A stretch of 15,317 nucleotides of DNA from Candidatus Acetothermia bacterium. Its GTDB lineage: Bacteria; Bipolaricaulota; Bipolaricaulia; RBG-16-55-9; DRXL01. This document shows, piece by piece, positions 6,045-12,334 of the stretch. The position numbers and the translations under genes are program-made. The notes beneath the pieces are model-generated. The model saw only the letters and a program-made list of their open reading frames with translations, ran no database searches and was not told where the DNA came from. Within the stretch, counting starts at the first letter, position 1. Every line of letters begins with the position of its first letter. The stretch covers positions 1 to 15,317 of the forward strand of contig JAPWVB010000021.1 in NCBI GenBank assembly GCA_028275205.1, read 5' to 3'.

Positions 6045-7097
6045 ATGCCCAAAGTCGTCATCCTCGGCCAGAAAGAGTTTGACGTCCGCCCAGGCACGAA
6101 TCTCTTAAAACTCATCCAAGAGCATCGCTACGACGATCAACTCCCCGCGACCTGCGGGGGCCAAGGGCAGTGCTCAACTTGCGCTGTGAGAGTTCTCAAG
6201 GGTGGGGGAGAGCCTAACCAAAACGAGCGAGAAGTCTTGGGCGAAGAGCAACTGGCCAAGGGCTGGCGGCTCTCCTGCCAGATTAACGTCACCCAAGATA
6301 TAGAAGTCGAGGTCCCCGGCTACGAAGTCGCCGAGGCGATCCAGATCGAGCCGCAGCTCGTGCGAGATGTCTTAGCCTACGCTGTCGAAAAGATCCCCCT
6401 CAGCCAGCTTCCCTCCTCACAAAAGATCACTGCCCAGAGACTCAAAGACTTGAGTCATCGCGTTGAGGTTCTCTTAGAGGGCGGGGGCGATCCCCACGAT
6501 GTTGAGGCGTTGTACGCCATCTTTAGTTACATAGCCAAAGACCATACAGCCCAGAAGATCCCGACAAAATTCGAGCTGACCGATGAGAAGATCAAAAAGA
6601 TTTTGGAGGCGTTCGAGCGGCGCCTCCCCGCCGAAGAAGAAGAGATCATCACCTACCCGTACTTTCTCTACGTGGCGTTCACGATTCTGTTCTTGCTGAC
6701 GGCAGGCTTGGGGATCTATGCAGTCTCCCGGGACGCGCCGCTGGAAGAGCCAGCGACGCCGTCGTTCACGCCCAACCCCGAGAAAGCTCCGTGGTACTTC
6801 GTAGGGATTCAAGAGCTGTTGGCGATCTCGCCGAACATCGGGCCTCTGACGAGTGTCGCCATTGGTGGGGTGATTGCGCCCGCGCTCTTCATATTGCTTC
6901 TGATGGCGATCCCCTACATCGAGCCATATCTGGAGTTTTGGAGAAAAGACAAGACCAAACCCGTAGGGCGACGCCTGCGAGATCGTCCCGTGACCACGGC
7001 GCTCTTCGTCTTCTTAGTTGGAGCGGTGATCACGCTCATCATCATCGGGCAATACTTCCGCGGGCCCCAGTGGGAGTGGGTCATTCCGTGGCAATGA
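6045..7097 (+). CDS. Fusion of [2Fe-2S] ferredoxin to cytochrome bc/b6f subunit IV
   Basis: A 350-aa fusion. Residues 1-92 are a [2Fe-2S] ferredoxin domain with C37, C43, C46 and C78 (TCGGQGQCSTC and GWRLSCQINV), again NqrF-like. Residues 93-200 are a mainly helical linker with no motif I recognise. Residues 200-350 are subunit IV, the C-terminal half of cytochrome b: helices about 206-226, 272-292 and 316-336, a Qo-site loop PNPEKAPWYFVGIQELL (243-259), and the end segment FRGPQWEW. Subunit IV starts on the cytoplasmic side, and the Arg/Lys-rich loop 300-314 agrees with that, so the ferredoxin should sit near the quinone-reducing site. The Qo motif is APWY, without the acidic residue of PEWY. 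The ribosome site is GGAGAGG about 10 nt upstream. It completes the cytochrome b begun at the left edge and overlaps the convergent gene by 17 bp. Confidence 0.9.
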   Translation: MPKVVILGQKEFDVRPGTNLLKLIQEHRYDDQLPATCGGQGQCSTCAVRVLKGGGEPNQNEREVLGEEQLAKGWRLSCQINVTQDIEVEVPGYEVAEAIQIEPQLVRDVLAYAVEKIPLSQLPSSQKITAQRLKDLSHRVEVLLEGGGDPHDVEALYAIFSYIAKDHTAQKIPTKFELTDEKIKKILEAFERRLPAEEEEIITYPYFLYVAFTILFLLTAGLGIYAVSRDAPLEEPATPSFTPNPEKAPWYFVGIQELLAISPNIGPLTSVAIGGVIAPALFILLLMAIPYIEPYLEFWRKDKTKPVGRRLRDRPVTTALFVFLVGAVITLIIIGQYFRGPQWEWVIPWQ

Positions 7098-7707
7098 TCT
7101 TCGGGATCGCAATGAGCGACGGGGCCTCTTTCAGTTCCTCGGGGAGCTGAAAATATCGCTCGACGTGCCCGAAAAGCCCATGAAGATATCTTCTTGGCTG
7201 AGCTGGGTCTGCGTAGGCCCTGAAGATATCTAGCTCTGTCTCGATGCCCTCCAGGGCTTCTGCTGCTGTCAACGATTCTTTCTTAAGATACTCCTGCAGC
7301 CCTTCCCACAGATGGCTCGCCAGAGCCGTCATCCCCGCCTCGACGACCATCACTGGGCTGAATCGCCGCCGCACCGTCTCCCACGCCTCAAGAACATCGC
7401 TATCTCTGCCCACCCCACGCTCCCGATAGAAACGATAGATGAGCATCTCAGCTGTCATGAGAAAATTGATCACTCGCTCTTTGCGGGCTTTAGAGAGGGG
7501 CTCGGTCTTGGCAATCCAGAGGGCGTGAAATTCTTCGGCGAGCCGCGTTCGCTGATAGCTCTCGTGCTCCTTAAAATATCGGCACCTGATGGGACAGCTG
7601 ATCTCAACCCCGCGATGCTGCCCGCAGCATGTGGGACAGATCACTCCTCCCAGCGCGGGGCAGGCTCGCTTGCCCGCTCGTCTGCTGCAATAGACACAGA
7701 GAGACAT
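7081..7707 (-). CDS. Cysteine-rich putative zinc-binding protein, unknown function
   Basis: A 208-aa soluble protein I cannot name. The first 47 residues hold eight cysteines and two histidines in a compact pattern: C4, C7, C16, C24, C27, C28, H31, C38, C42, H47, with CPALGGVICPTCCG in the middle. This suggests one or two bound zinc ions or an iron-sulfur cluster. The remaining 160 residues appear helical, with basic patches and no signal peptide or membrane helix. I recall similar N-termini in uncharacterised bacterial proteins, but no function. The ATG follows the TAA of the SufT-like gene without a gap, so it is the last gene of the iron-sulfur assembly operon. Its last 17 bp run antisense to the end of the ferredoxin-subunit IV gene. 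A metal-handling role is inferred from context only. Confidence 0.8.
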   Translation of the reverse strand: MSLCVYCSRRAGKRACPALGGVICPTCCGQHRGVEISCPIRCRYFKEHESYQRTRLAEEFHALWIAKTEPLSKARKERVINFLMTAEMLIYRFYRERGVGRDSDVLEAWETVRRRFSPVMVVEAGMTALASHLWEGLQEYLKKESLTAAEALEGIETELDIFRAYADPAQPRRYLHGLFGHVERYFQLPEELKEAPSLIAIPKIIATE

Positions 7708-8010
7708 TTAGATGAATCCCATCTCCGCGCGAATCTCCTCCGACATCATCTCTGGGCTCCACGGCGGGTCAAAGACAAAATCCACTTCGACGGTGACGTC
7801 CTCGCCGAAGTGCTCCTTGATCGCGCGCTCGCAGTCGGCTTGGATCTGCTCGTAGAGCGGGCACCCCACGGTGGTGAGGGTCATCTCGAGCCGGACGTTT
7901 CGATCGCGCACTTCGACGTCGTATAGCAATCCCAAATCGACGACGTTGTAGCCCAGCTCCGGGTCGAAGACGTTCTCGCGGATCACTTCGCGGATCTCGT
8001 CGGCAGTCAT
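7708..8010 (-). CDS. MIP18-family (SufT/YitW-like) iron-sulfur assembly protein
   Basis: A 100-aa stand-alone MIP18 (formerly DUF59) protein. Members act in iron-sulfur cluster maturation; PaaD is a specialised relative. The fold is recognisable from DPELGYNVVDLGLLYDVEV (16-34), the segment MTLTTVGCP with the conserved C50, and the C-terminal DPPWSPEMMSEEIRAEMG (81-98). The ATG at 8010 is chosen over an upstream one at 8055 because the family starts close to it, and the upstream extension lies inside the end of mrp. An AAGGGG ribosome site lies in the last codons of mrp, 7 nt before the start. Adjacency to mrp, which has the same domain at its N-terminus, supports a joint role. Confidence 0.9.
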   Translation of the reverse strand: MTADEIREVIRENVFDPELGYNVVDLGLLYDVEVRDRNVRLEMTLTTVGCPLYEQIQADCERAIKEHFGEDVTVEVDFVFDPPWSPEMMSEEIRAEMGFI

Positions 8011-8017
8011 TGTCCGA

Positions 8018-9052
8018 TCACCCCTTGTGAAAGTATGTGTGGACGGCTTGGGCAATGCGAGAGAATTCCACAGCGGCAGGCGACGACGGCGCAGCGATCA
8101 CGATGGGCACCCCGGCGTCGCCCAGCTCGCGCAGCTTCGGATCTAAGGGAATCTGCCCCAAGAGCTTCATATTCTGTCTCTGGGCTTCTTTTTCGCCGCC
8201 CCCTTGCCCGAAGATATATGCTCTGTGCCCGCACTGCGGGCAGAGATAGTACGCCATATTCTCGATGATCCCAATGATGGGCACATTGAGCTTCTGGAAA
8301 GCCCCGATGCCCCGTCTCACATCGGAGAGCGCCACTTCTTGGGGGGTCGTCACGGCGATCGCCCCAGAGAGCTCAACATCCTGAGCAAGCCCAAGCTGAG
8401 CGTCCCCGGTCCCTGGGGGCATGTCTACTATCAGATAATCGAGCTCCGGCCAGGCCGTGCTCTCTAAGAGCTCATTGATCGCTTTCGAGATCATGGGGCC
8501 GCGCCAGATGAGCGGATCCCCTCCCCCAACCAAGAGCCCGATGGACATGGCGTGGACGCCGTATTTGCAGATGGGGATGAGTTTTCCGGCGTGGACGGCT
8601 GGCGGCTCGGCGAGCCCCAGGAGAGTAGGGATATTGGGCCCGTGCACGTCGGCATCGAAGAGCCCCACACGGGTGCCGAGCTGGGCGAGCGCCACGGCAA
8701 GATTGACGCCGACGGTGCTCTTGCCCACCCCGCCCTTGCCACTGAAGATCGCGACAATATGGGCAATCTGAGGGAAGCTCAGCTTCTGTGGGGGGCGGGC
8801 GACGCGGGGAGCTTGCCGTGGGGTCTGGGCAAACTCGATGTGCACGGCTTCGATCTCGGGGAGGGTTTTGAGGGCTTGTTCAGCCCACGCCTTGAGCTGC
8901 GACTTCGACACATACGCCGGCAGCAGCCGCATTCGAACATGCGCCGTCTTCCCGTCAATCGAGAGATTTTCCACGAGATCACCTAAAGACCGACGAGCAC
9001 GAGGAATCTCTATCGCCTGGAGGGCTGCACGGGCACGCTCGCTCAGGGTCAT
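8018..9052 (-). CDS. mrp: Mrp/ApbC-family P-loop iron-sulfur carrier ATPase
   Basis: A cytoplasmic ATP-binding iron-sulfur cluster carrier, 344 aa, full length for the family. Residues 1-75 are a diverged MIP18-type domain. Residues 95-340 are the P-loop ATPase: deviant Walker A GKGGVGKS (105-112), DADVHGPNIP (133-142), IVDMPPGTGDAQL (208-220) and the dimer-bridging cluster ligands C271-P-Q-C274. The start ATG overlaps the stop of the Rrf2 regulator as ATGA, so the two are translationally coupled. Regulation by the upstream IscR-like factor is likely. In this window at least 12 iron-sulfur ligand sets in the neighbouring operon would need such maturation, though no link is proven. Confidence 0.94.
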   Translation of the reverse strand: MTLSERARAALQAIEIPRARRSLGDLVENLSIDGKTAHVRMRLLPAYVSKSQLKAWAEQALKTLPEIEAVHIEFAQTPRQAPRVARPPQKLSFPQIAHIVAIFSGKGGVGKSTVGVNLAVALAQLGTRVGLFDADVHGPNIPTLLGLAEPPAVHAGKLIPICKYGVHAMSIGLLVGGGDPLIWRGPMISKAINELLESTAWPELDYLIVDMPPGTGDAQLGLAQDVELSGAIAVTTPQEVALSDVRRGIGAFQKLNVPIIGIIENMAYYLCPQCGHRAYIFGQGGGEKEAQRQNMKLLGQIPLDPKLRELGDAGVPIVIAAPSSPAAVEFSRIAQAVHTYFHKG

Positions 9053-9480
9053 GATGACACCTTCACTCGCTCAGATTGTTGCATATTGATGACATCGCTC
9101 AAGGTAAGCGAATTGAGATATTCGTCGAGCTTCTGATTGATGATCTCCCAGATGGAGCTGGTGGGGCAGTTGGTCTCGATGGAGCATTTGAGGTTTGGGT
9201 CTAGGCAGGTCACCAGGGCGATGGGGCCGTCGAGGGCTTGGACGATCTCGCGCAGCGAGATCTGGGACGGGCGCTTGCTCAAGACATAGCCGCCGCCGCG
9301 CCCGTGGGTCGCCTCGACCAAGCCGTGCTCCCGCAGCTCCTGCATGATCTTCTCCAGGAACGGTTCGGGAATCTTGTGCTCCGCGGAGAGCTGCCCGATG
9401 GAGACCGGCTCCCCATTGTACTGGCGAGCAAGGGTACACAGCGCCCGCAACCCGTAATCGCTCTTGCGCGTCACTCTCAT
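9049..9480 (-). CDS. Rrf2/IscR-like iron-sulfur transcription regulator
   Basis: A 143-aa winged-helix regulator. MRVTRKSDYGLRAL (1-14) is the classic Rrf2 N-terminus and fixes the start at 9480; an upstream in-frame GTG at 9537 would add 19 atypical residues. The recognition region is around 25-65 (IPEPFLEKIMQELREHGLV and GRGGGY). C92, C99 and C105 nearly reproduce the IscR cluster ligands (C92, C98, C104), so a [2Fe-2S] cofactor is likely. The IscR fourth ligand, histidine three residues after the last cysteine, is serine here (S108). No strong ribosome site precedes the ATG. It heads the operon with mrp and the SufT-like gene, which points to feedback control of iron-sulfur assembly. A palindrome just upstream may be its operator. 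Confidence 0.92.
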   Translation of the reverse strand: MRVTRKSDYGLRALCTLARQYNGEPVSIGQLSAEHKIPEPFLEKIMQELREHGLVEATHGRGGGYVLSKRPSQISLREIVQALDGPIALVTCLDPNLKCSIETNCPTSSIWEIINQKLDEYLNSLTLSDVINMQQSERVKVSS

Positions 9481-9496
9481 AATGATTCCAAAATCC

Positions 9497-9545
9497 GAGT
9501 AGAATACTCTGACTTTATTGTACCAAGTTCCGCGCACTCTGGCTA
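9497..9545 (-). promoter_or_regulatory. Candidate promoter and Rrf2 operator
   Basis: In the 62-nt gap upstream of the regulator, on the - strand, TACAAT (9522-9517) is a good -10 element, with TAGCCA 17 bp upstream (9545-9540) as a weak -35. Just downstream is the perfect inverted repeat GAGTA-GAA-TACTC (9497-9509), 16 nt before the start codon, a plausible autoregulatory site. The match is suggestive only; the repeat is short and does not match the E. coli IscR consensus. Confidence 0.35.
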
Positions 9546-10742
9546 TTCGGTGGGACGGTTCTGCCCCTTGGCCGCGAGGGCCTTCTCGATCAATCTCTCA
9601 AAGATCGCCCAGATGCGGGAGTACCCCGTCGCGGGGTCGTGCTCGCTGATGTTCTGCCGCGCGTTGGCCCGCGCGATCTCCTTGGCCTTGCCGATGAGCG
9701 CCGCAGCCTCGACGCTCTGGCCCGCCGCTTCCAGCGCCATCCCCTTCTGCATCAGCTTTGTGTATTCGCTCCCTGGGCCATGACAGGCCTCGCACGTCAC
9801 GTCCATCGTCTTGAGGGTCTCTTGGTCTATGAACGGATGGTCTTTGAACTCTTCGATATTCTTGCTCGTCATGAACTCCGGGCGGAACCACGTTTCGACG
9901 TGGCGCTTGCTCGATTCGGGAATGTAGACGTCGCTGATCTCCGGGTGGCCATGACAGGCCACGCACGTCGCCGAGCCGACAAACTGCAACGGCTCCCCGG
10001 CGATCGAGACGTCGGTGCGCTGGTCAATAATTTTTGCTTGGGGGTTTTCGGTGCGGAAGGGCGAGCTGCGCTCCCCAAAGCCCTCGACCAAGAACGTATC
10101 TTTATGGAGTTGCCACCACGCTATGATGCGCGCGATCGCCTCCTCGCGCTTCTCTTTAGGGGCATTAAAGACGAACCCGAAATCGTTCGCGGTCATCCAG
10201 CGGATGCGCTCGATGCCGCGCTGGCGCTCGGCCCAGCGATCCGAGCGCAGCTTCTCGATACTCTCTTCAAAGATCTGGGCGAAGCGCGTCCGCATCTCGT
10301 GATGGGCCGGCTCGGAGCGCAGCGCGAGCGAGTTGCCCCCGTGACACGCCGTGCACCCCACCTGATCGAACGGCAACTGCTCGATAATTTTGAGATTTCT
10401 ATGGGTCTCCAAGAGATCCTTGAGGGGCTCAGCCTCAAACCCCGGGGCACCGACGTTGGCATGACAGGTCATACACAGATCGGCGCTGCGGCCGACTTCG
10501 GTGACGACCTTTCTGATCTGGAGATTGGACTCGGCTTGCACGGCAATCATGAGCTGGTCGAGCAGCGAGAGCGAGCCCTTTTGGGCCTGAACCTTCTCAG
10601 TGAGCACCTTGGTCAGATACGCCCGCTGGTACCGCTTCCACTCTTGATTGTAGTTATCGAGCGCGATGATGAGCACCAAGACCAGCACCAAAACAGCCGA
10701 CACCGCGAACCATTTCCGTGCGTTCTCCATAAGCTCTATCAT
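9543..10742 (-). CDS. Membrane-anchored tetrahaem cytochrome c
   Basis: A 399-aa cytochrome c with an N-terminal membrane anchor (about 12-28) and a periplasmic remainder. Four CxxCH haem sites are present: CMTCH (90-94), CTACH (130-134), CVACH (260-264) and CEACH (317-321). The second pair sits in a context, GSATCVACHGHPEIS, reminiscent of the cytochrome c554 family. Extra histidines (H147, H148, H281, H302) could be distal ligands. A charged helical stretch, 150-215, separates the haem pairs. The start ATG overlaps the dxr stop as ATGA; an alternative ATG lies 4 codons downstream. Likely role is periplasmic electron transfer from the quinol pool, possibly from the cytochrome b complex in the other operon, but that is inference. 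Pairing with an isoprenoid gene is unusual. Confidence 0.9.
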   Translation of the reverse strand: MIELMENARKWFAVSAVLVLVLVLIIALDNYNQEWKRYQRAYLTKVLTEKVQAQKGSLSLLDQLMIAVQAESNLQIRKVVTEVGRSADLCMTCHANVGAPGFEAEPLKDLLETHRNLKIIEQLPFDQVGCTACHGGNSLALRSEPAHHEMRTRFAQIFEESIEKLRSDRWAERQRGIERIRWMTANDFGFVFNAPKEKREEAIARIIAWWQLHKDTFLVEGFGERSSPFRTENPQAKIIDQRTDVSIAGEPLQFVGSATCVACHGHPEISDVYIPESSKRHVETWFRPEFMTSKNIEEFKDHPFIDQETLKTMDVTCEACHGPGSEYTKLMQKGMALEAAGQSVEAAALIGKAKEIARANARQNISEHDPATGYSRIWAIFERLIEKALAAKGQNRPTE

Positions 10743-11962
10743 AGCGAATCTTGGGCGAGCTCGCTAGCCCGCCGGCGGGCCCAGCGATCGGCTTCGAAGA
10801 TCTCTTCGATCGTAGGATCAGCGATGCCCTCGTGCTCGGCGAGCACCCGCTCTAATATCTGAGCGATCCCCACAAACGGGATCTCTCGATTTAAGAATTT
10901 CTGCACGAGGACCTCGTCGGCGGCATTGGCGACGGCGGGAAAGGTGCCGCCGCGCCGCCCCGCCTCACACACCAGCCAGAACGCCGGATAGCGTTCGCGT
11001 CCTACCGGCGCAAATTCTAACTTCTGCTTGACTAGATCGAGCCGCTCCACCGAAGAGCGCTCCCGCTCCGGATAGGTGAGGGCATACTGAATGGGAAGCT
11101 TCATATCCGTCGCGCTCAGATGAGCCAGAAGAGTCCCATCTATCAGCTCGACCAAGCCGTGCACCACGCTCTGCGGGTGAATCAAGACCGAGATCTTCTC
11201 GTAGGGCAGATCGAAGAGCCAGTGGGCCTCGATCACCTCAAACGCCTTATTGACGAGCGTGGCCGAGTCTATGGTGACGCGCTTTCCCATCTGCCATGTG
11301 GGGTGCTGGAGCGCTTCCGCGACGGTGATCGTATCGAACGATTCCAAGGGCCGGGTGCGGAACGGCCCGCCTGAAGCCGTCAAGATAATTCTCTCGATCT
11401 CGCTGGGCTGACGGAGATTCTCAATGATCTGGAAGATCGCGCTGTGCTCGCTGTCTATGGGGACCAGACTTCGCGAGCTTCGCTCGACGTACATCTTCGC
11501 CAGCCTTTGGCTGGCGAAGGCGAACAGTCCAGACGAAGTCTGGTTCACCAAGTGTCCTCCCACGACCAATGATTCTTTATTCGCTAATGCGACGATCTTA
11601 TGAGCTTTGAGGGCTTCGAGGGTGGGGAGCAGCCCCGTGATGCCTACAAGAGCGTTGACGACAAGCTCAGCCTGAGGATGGGTCGCGACCGCCCGCAGCC
11701 CTTCTTCCCCAACGACGATCTCCCCGCTCCACTCGGTCTTTACAAGATCTTTCAGATAGCGGATATCCTTAGCCCGCTCAATGGCGATGAGCGCGGGCCG
11801 GAAGCGCAGGGCTTGGGCTGCTAATAGTTCGATATTCTTCCCCGCTGCCAGGGCGACGACCGAGAAATTATGCCCTCGTTGATTGAGGGCTTCGATGACG
11901 GCGAGCGTTTGTGTCCCGATCGAGCCCGTCGAGCCAAGCAGAGCCACAGATCGCCTGATCAC
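10739..11962 (-). CDS. dxr: 1-deoxy-D-xylulose 5-phosphate reductoisomerase, with in-frame hairpin insert
   Basis: Converts DXP to MEP with NADPH, the committed step of non-mevalonate isoprenoid synthesis. Motifs: GSTGSIG (10-16), ALANKESLV (126-133), metal-binding D170-SEHSAIFQ, SGGPF (197-201), HPTWQMGKRVTIDSATL (220-236), NKAFEVIEAHWLF and IHPQSVVH (261-268). All catalytic blocks are intact. The stretch between GHLV (136-139) and LVPIDSEH (166-173) is 26 residues, about twice the usual. It is encoded by a triple-hairpin element (see 11463-11544), explaining the 407-aa length against a typical 380-400. Start is GTG at 11962, with AGAGG about 6 nt upstream; no better start exists because a TAG lies upstream in frame. 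The gene begins right at the end of a vapC remnant. The stop overlaps the cytochrome start. Confidence 0.95.
   Translation of the reverse strand: MIRRSVALLGSTGSIGTQTLAVIEALNQRGHNFSVVALAAGKNIELLAAQALRFRPALIAIERAKDIRYLKDLVKTEWSGEIVVGEEGLRAVATHPQAELVVNALVGITGLLPTLEALKAHKIVALANKESLVVGGHLVNQTSSGLFAFASQRLAKMYVERSSRSLVPIDSEHSAIFQIIENLRQPSEIERIILTASGGPFRTRPLESFDTITVAEALQHPTWQMGKRVTIDSATLVNKAFEVIEAHWLFDLPYEKISVLIHPQSVVHGLVELIDGTLLAHLSATDMKLPIQYALTYPERERSSVERLDLVKQKLEFAPVGRERYPAFWLVCEAGRRGGTFPAVANAADEVLVQKFLNREIPFVGIAQILERVLAEHEGIADPTIEEIFEADRWARRRASELAQDSL
11463..11544. repeat. Triple-hairpin element inside the dxr reading frame
   Basis: Three perfect hairpins in a row within dxr: 11474-11486 (5-bp stem, loop TTC), 11495-11519 (11-bp stem, loop TTT) and 11529-11543 (6-bp stem, loop GAA). 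The outer ends, ACCAGACT at 11463-11470 and AGTCTGGT at 11537-11544, are exact inverted repeats. The 18 bp at 11526-11543 are identical to 5293-5310 in the respiratory operon. It is read through in frame as residues about 140-166 of Dxr, between two conserved catalytic blocks. This recalls the palindromic elements that insert in frame in Rickettsia genes, though no homology is claimed. Confidence 0.8.
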
Positions 11963-11991
11963 GGCGCCCTCTTCTTGAATGAGAGCCCTGA

Positions 11992-12068
11992 CCGGATGCT
12001 AAAGCATCCGGCTTATCCAGATGGAAGCCCCTCATGGGGCTTGCACTTGCTGAGCCGGCGTCCGCCGG
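11992..12068. repeat. Triple-hairpin element interrupting the vapC remnant
   Basis: Three perfect hairpins: 11992-12011 (8-bp stem, loop TAAA), 12025-12042 (7-bp stem, loop TCAT) and 12055-12068 (6-bp stem, loop TC). An exact 8-bp direct repeat, CTTCTTGA, flanks the set at 11971-11978 and 12070-12077, 99 bp apart. Removing one unit restores an open PIN-type frame. This looks like an insertion with target duplication, but the repeat is short enough to arise by chance. Confidence 0.65.
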
Positions 12069-12127
12069 ACTTCTTGATCGGTGAAGGCGAGGATCGCCGA
12101 GGTGTCCAACACGTAGAGCTCAGCCAC
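12032..12127 (-). pseudogene. VapC-like PIN toxin remnant
   Basis: A GTG-started 31-codon frame overlaps the antitoxin stop. Its first 19 residues, VAELYVLDTSAILAFTDQE, are a typical PIN-domain N-terminus with the first catalytic aspartate in LDTSA. The frame then enters the hairpin element and ends at TGA. After the element, codons for EEGA follow the second copy of the 8-bp repeat, as expected in a PIN protein, and then dxr begins. The rest of the toxin, about 100 residues, is gone. It cannot be active. Confidence 0.7.
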
Positions 12128-12236
12128 GGCGCCGCTCCTGCTCTCGCTCCTTGAGGAGTTTTGCATGGAGCCCCTGGGAGATCCCCTTCTGAGCCGGGAC
12201 AACGGCCTGCCCTCGCGAAGTCACGGTCGTCTTCAT
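12120..12236 (-). pseudogene. AbrB/VapB-like antitoxin remnant with internal deletion
   Basis: A 38-codon frame, MKTTVTSRGQAVVPAQ followed by KGISQGLHAKLLKERE and an Arg-rich end. The first half is the conserved start of AbrB-type (SpoVT/MazE fold) antitoxins, the second the usual C-terminus of the same proteins. The roughly 35 middle residues that finish the DNA-binding barrel are missing, so it is probably non-functional. An AGGTGG ribosome site lies 6-7 nt before the ATG. It overlaps the toxin remnant by 8 nt, as in an intact vapBC pair. Upstream, 12237-12334 (98 bp) holds nothing I can support beyond this ribosome site. Confidence 0.7.
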
Positions 12237-12334
12237 GAGAACCACCTCGCGGGCAGCTTACAAGATTCTTTTCACAAATGCAAGATGCTATCCAGAAGCC
12301 CGTCGAACCTAAGATCAGGATTTACTTGGGCTTG

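Noticed and set aside
1..7097. A single cytochrome b gene split by insertion of an rnf operon
   Set aside because: Both halves end and start as normal split b6 and subunit IV proteins do, and subunit IV has an N-terminal ferredoxin, so a simple insertional break does not explain the layout.
7129..7152. Hairpin (10-bp stem with one G-U, TCGG loop) as terminator of the respiratory operon
   Set aside because: No U-tract follows on either strand, and it lies within the coding part of the opposing gene.
10755..10780. Adjacent palindromes GCGAGCTCGC and GCCCGCCGGCGGGC near the 3' end of dxr
   Set aside because: They encode normal C-terminal Dxr residues, have no loop or shared sequence with the hairpin elements, and are expected occasionally in GC-rich coding DNA.
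9639..10862. A 407-codon open frame on the + strand
   Set aside because: It lies antisense to the tetrahaem cytochrome, has no recognisable motif, and reflects the codon bias of the true gene on the other strand.
12032..12236. A functional toxin-antitoxin system
   Set aside because: The antitoxin lacks its middle third and the toxin ends after its first motif.
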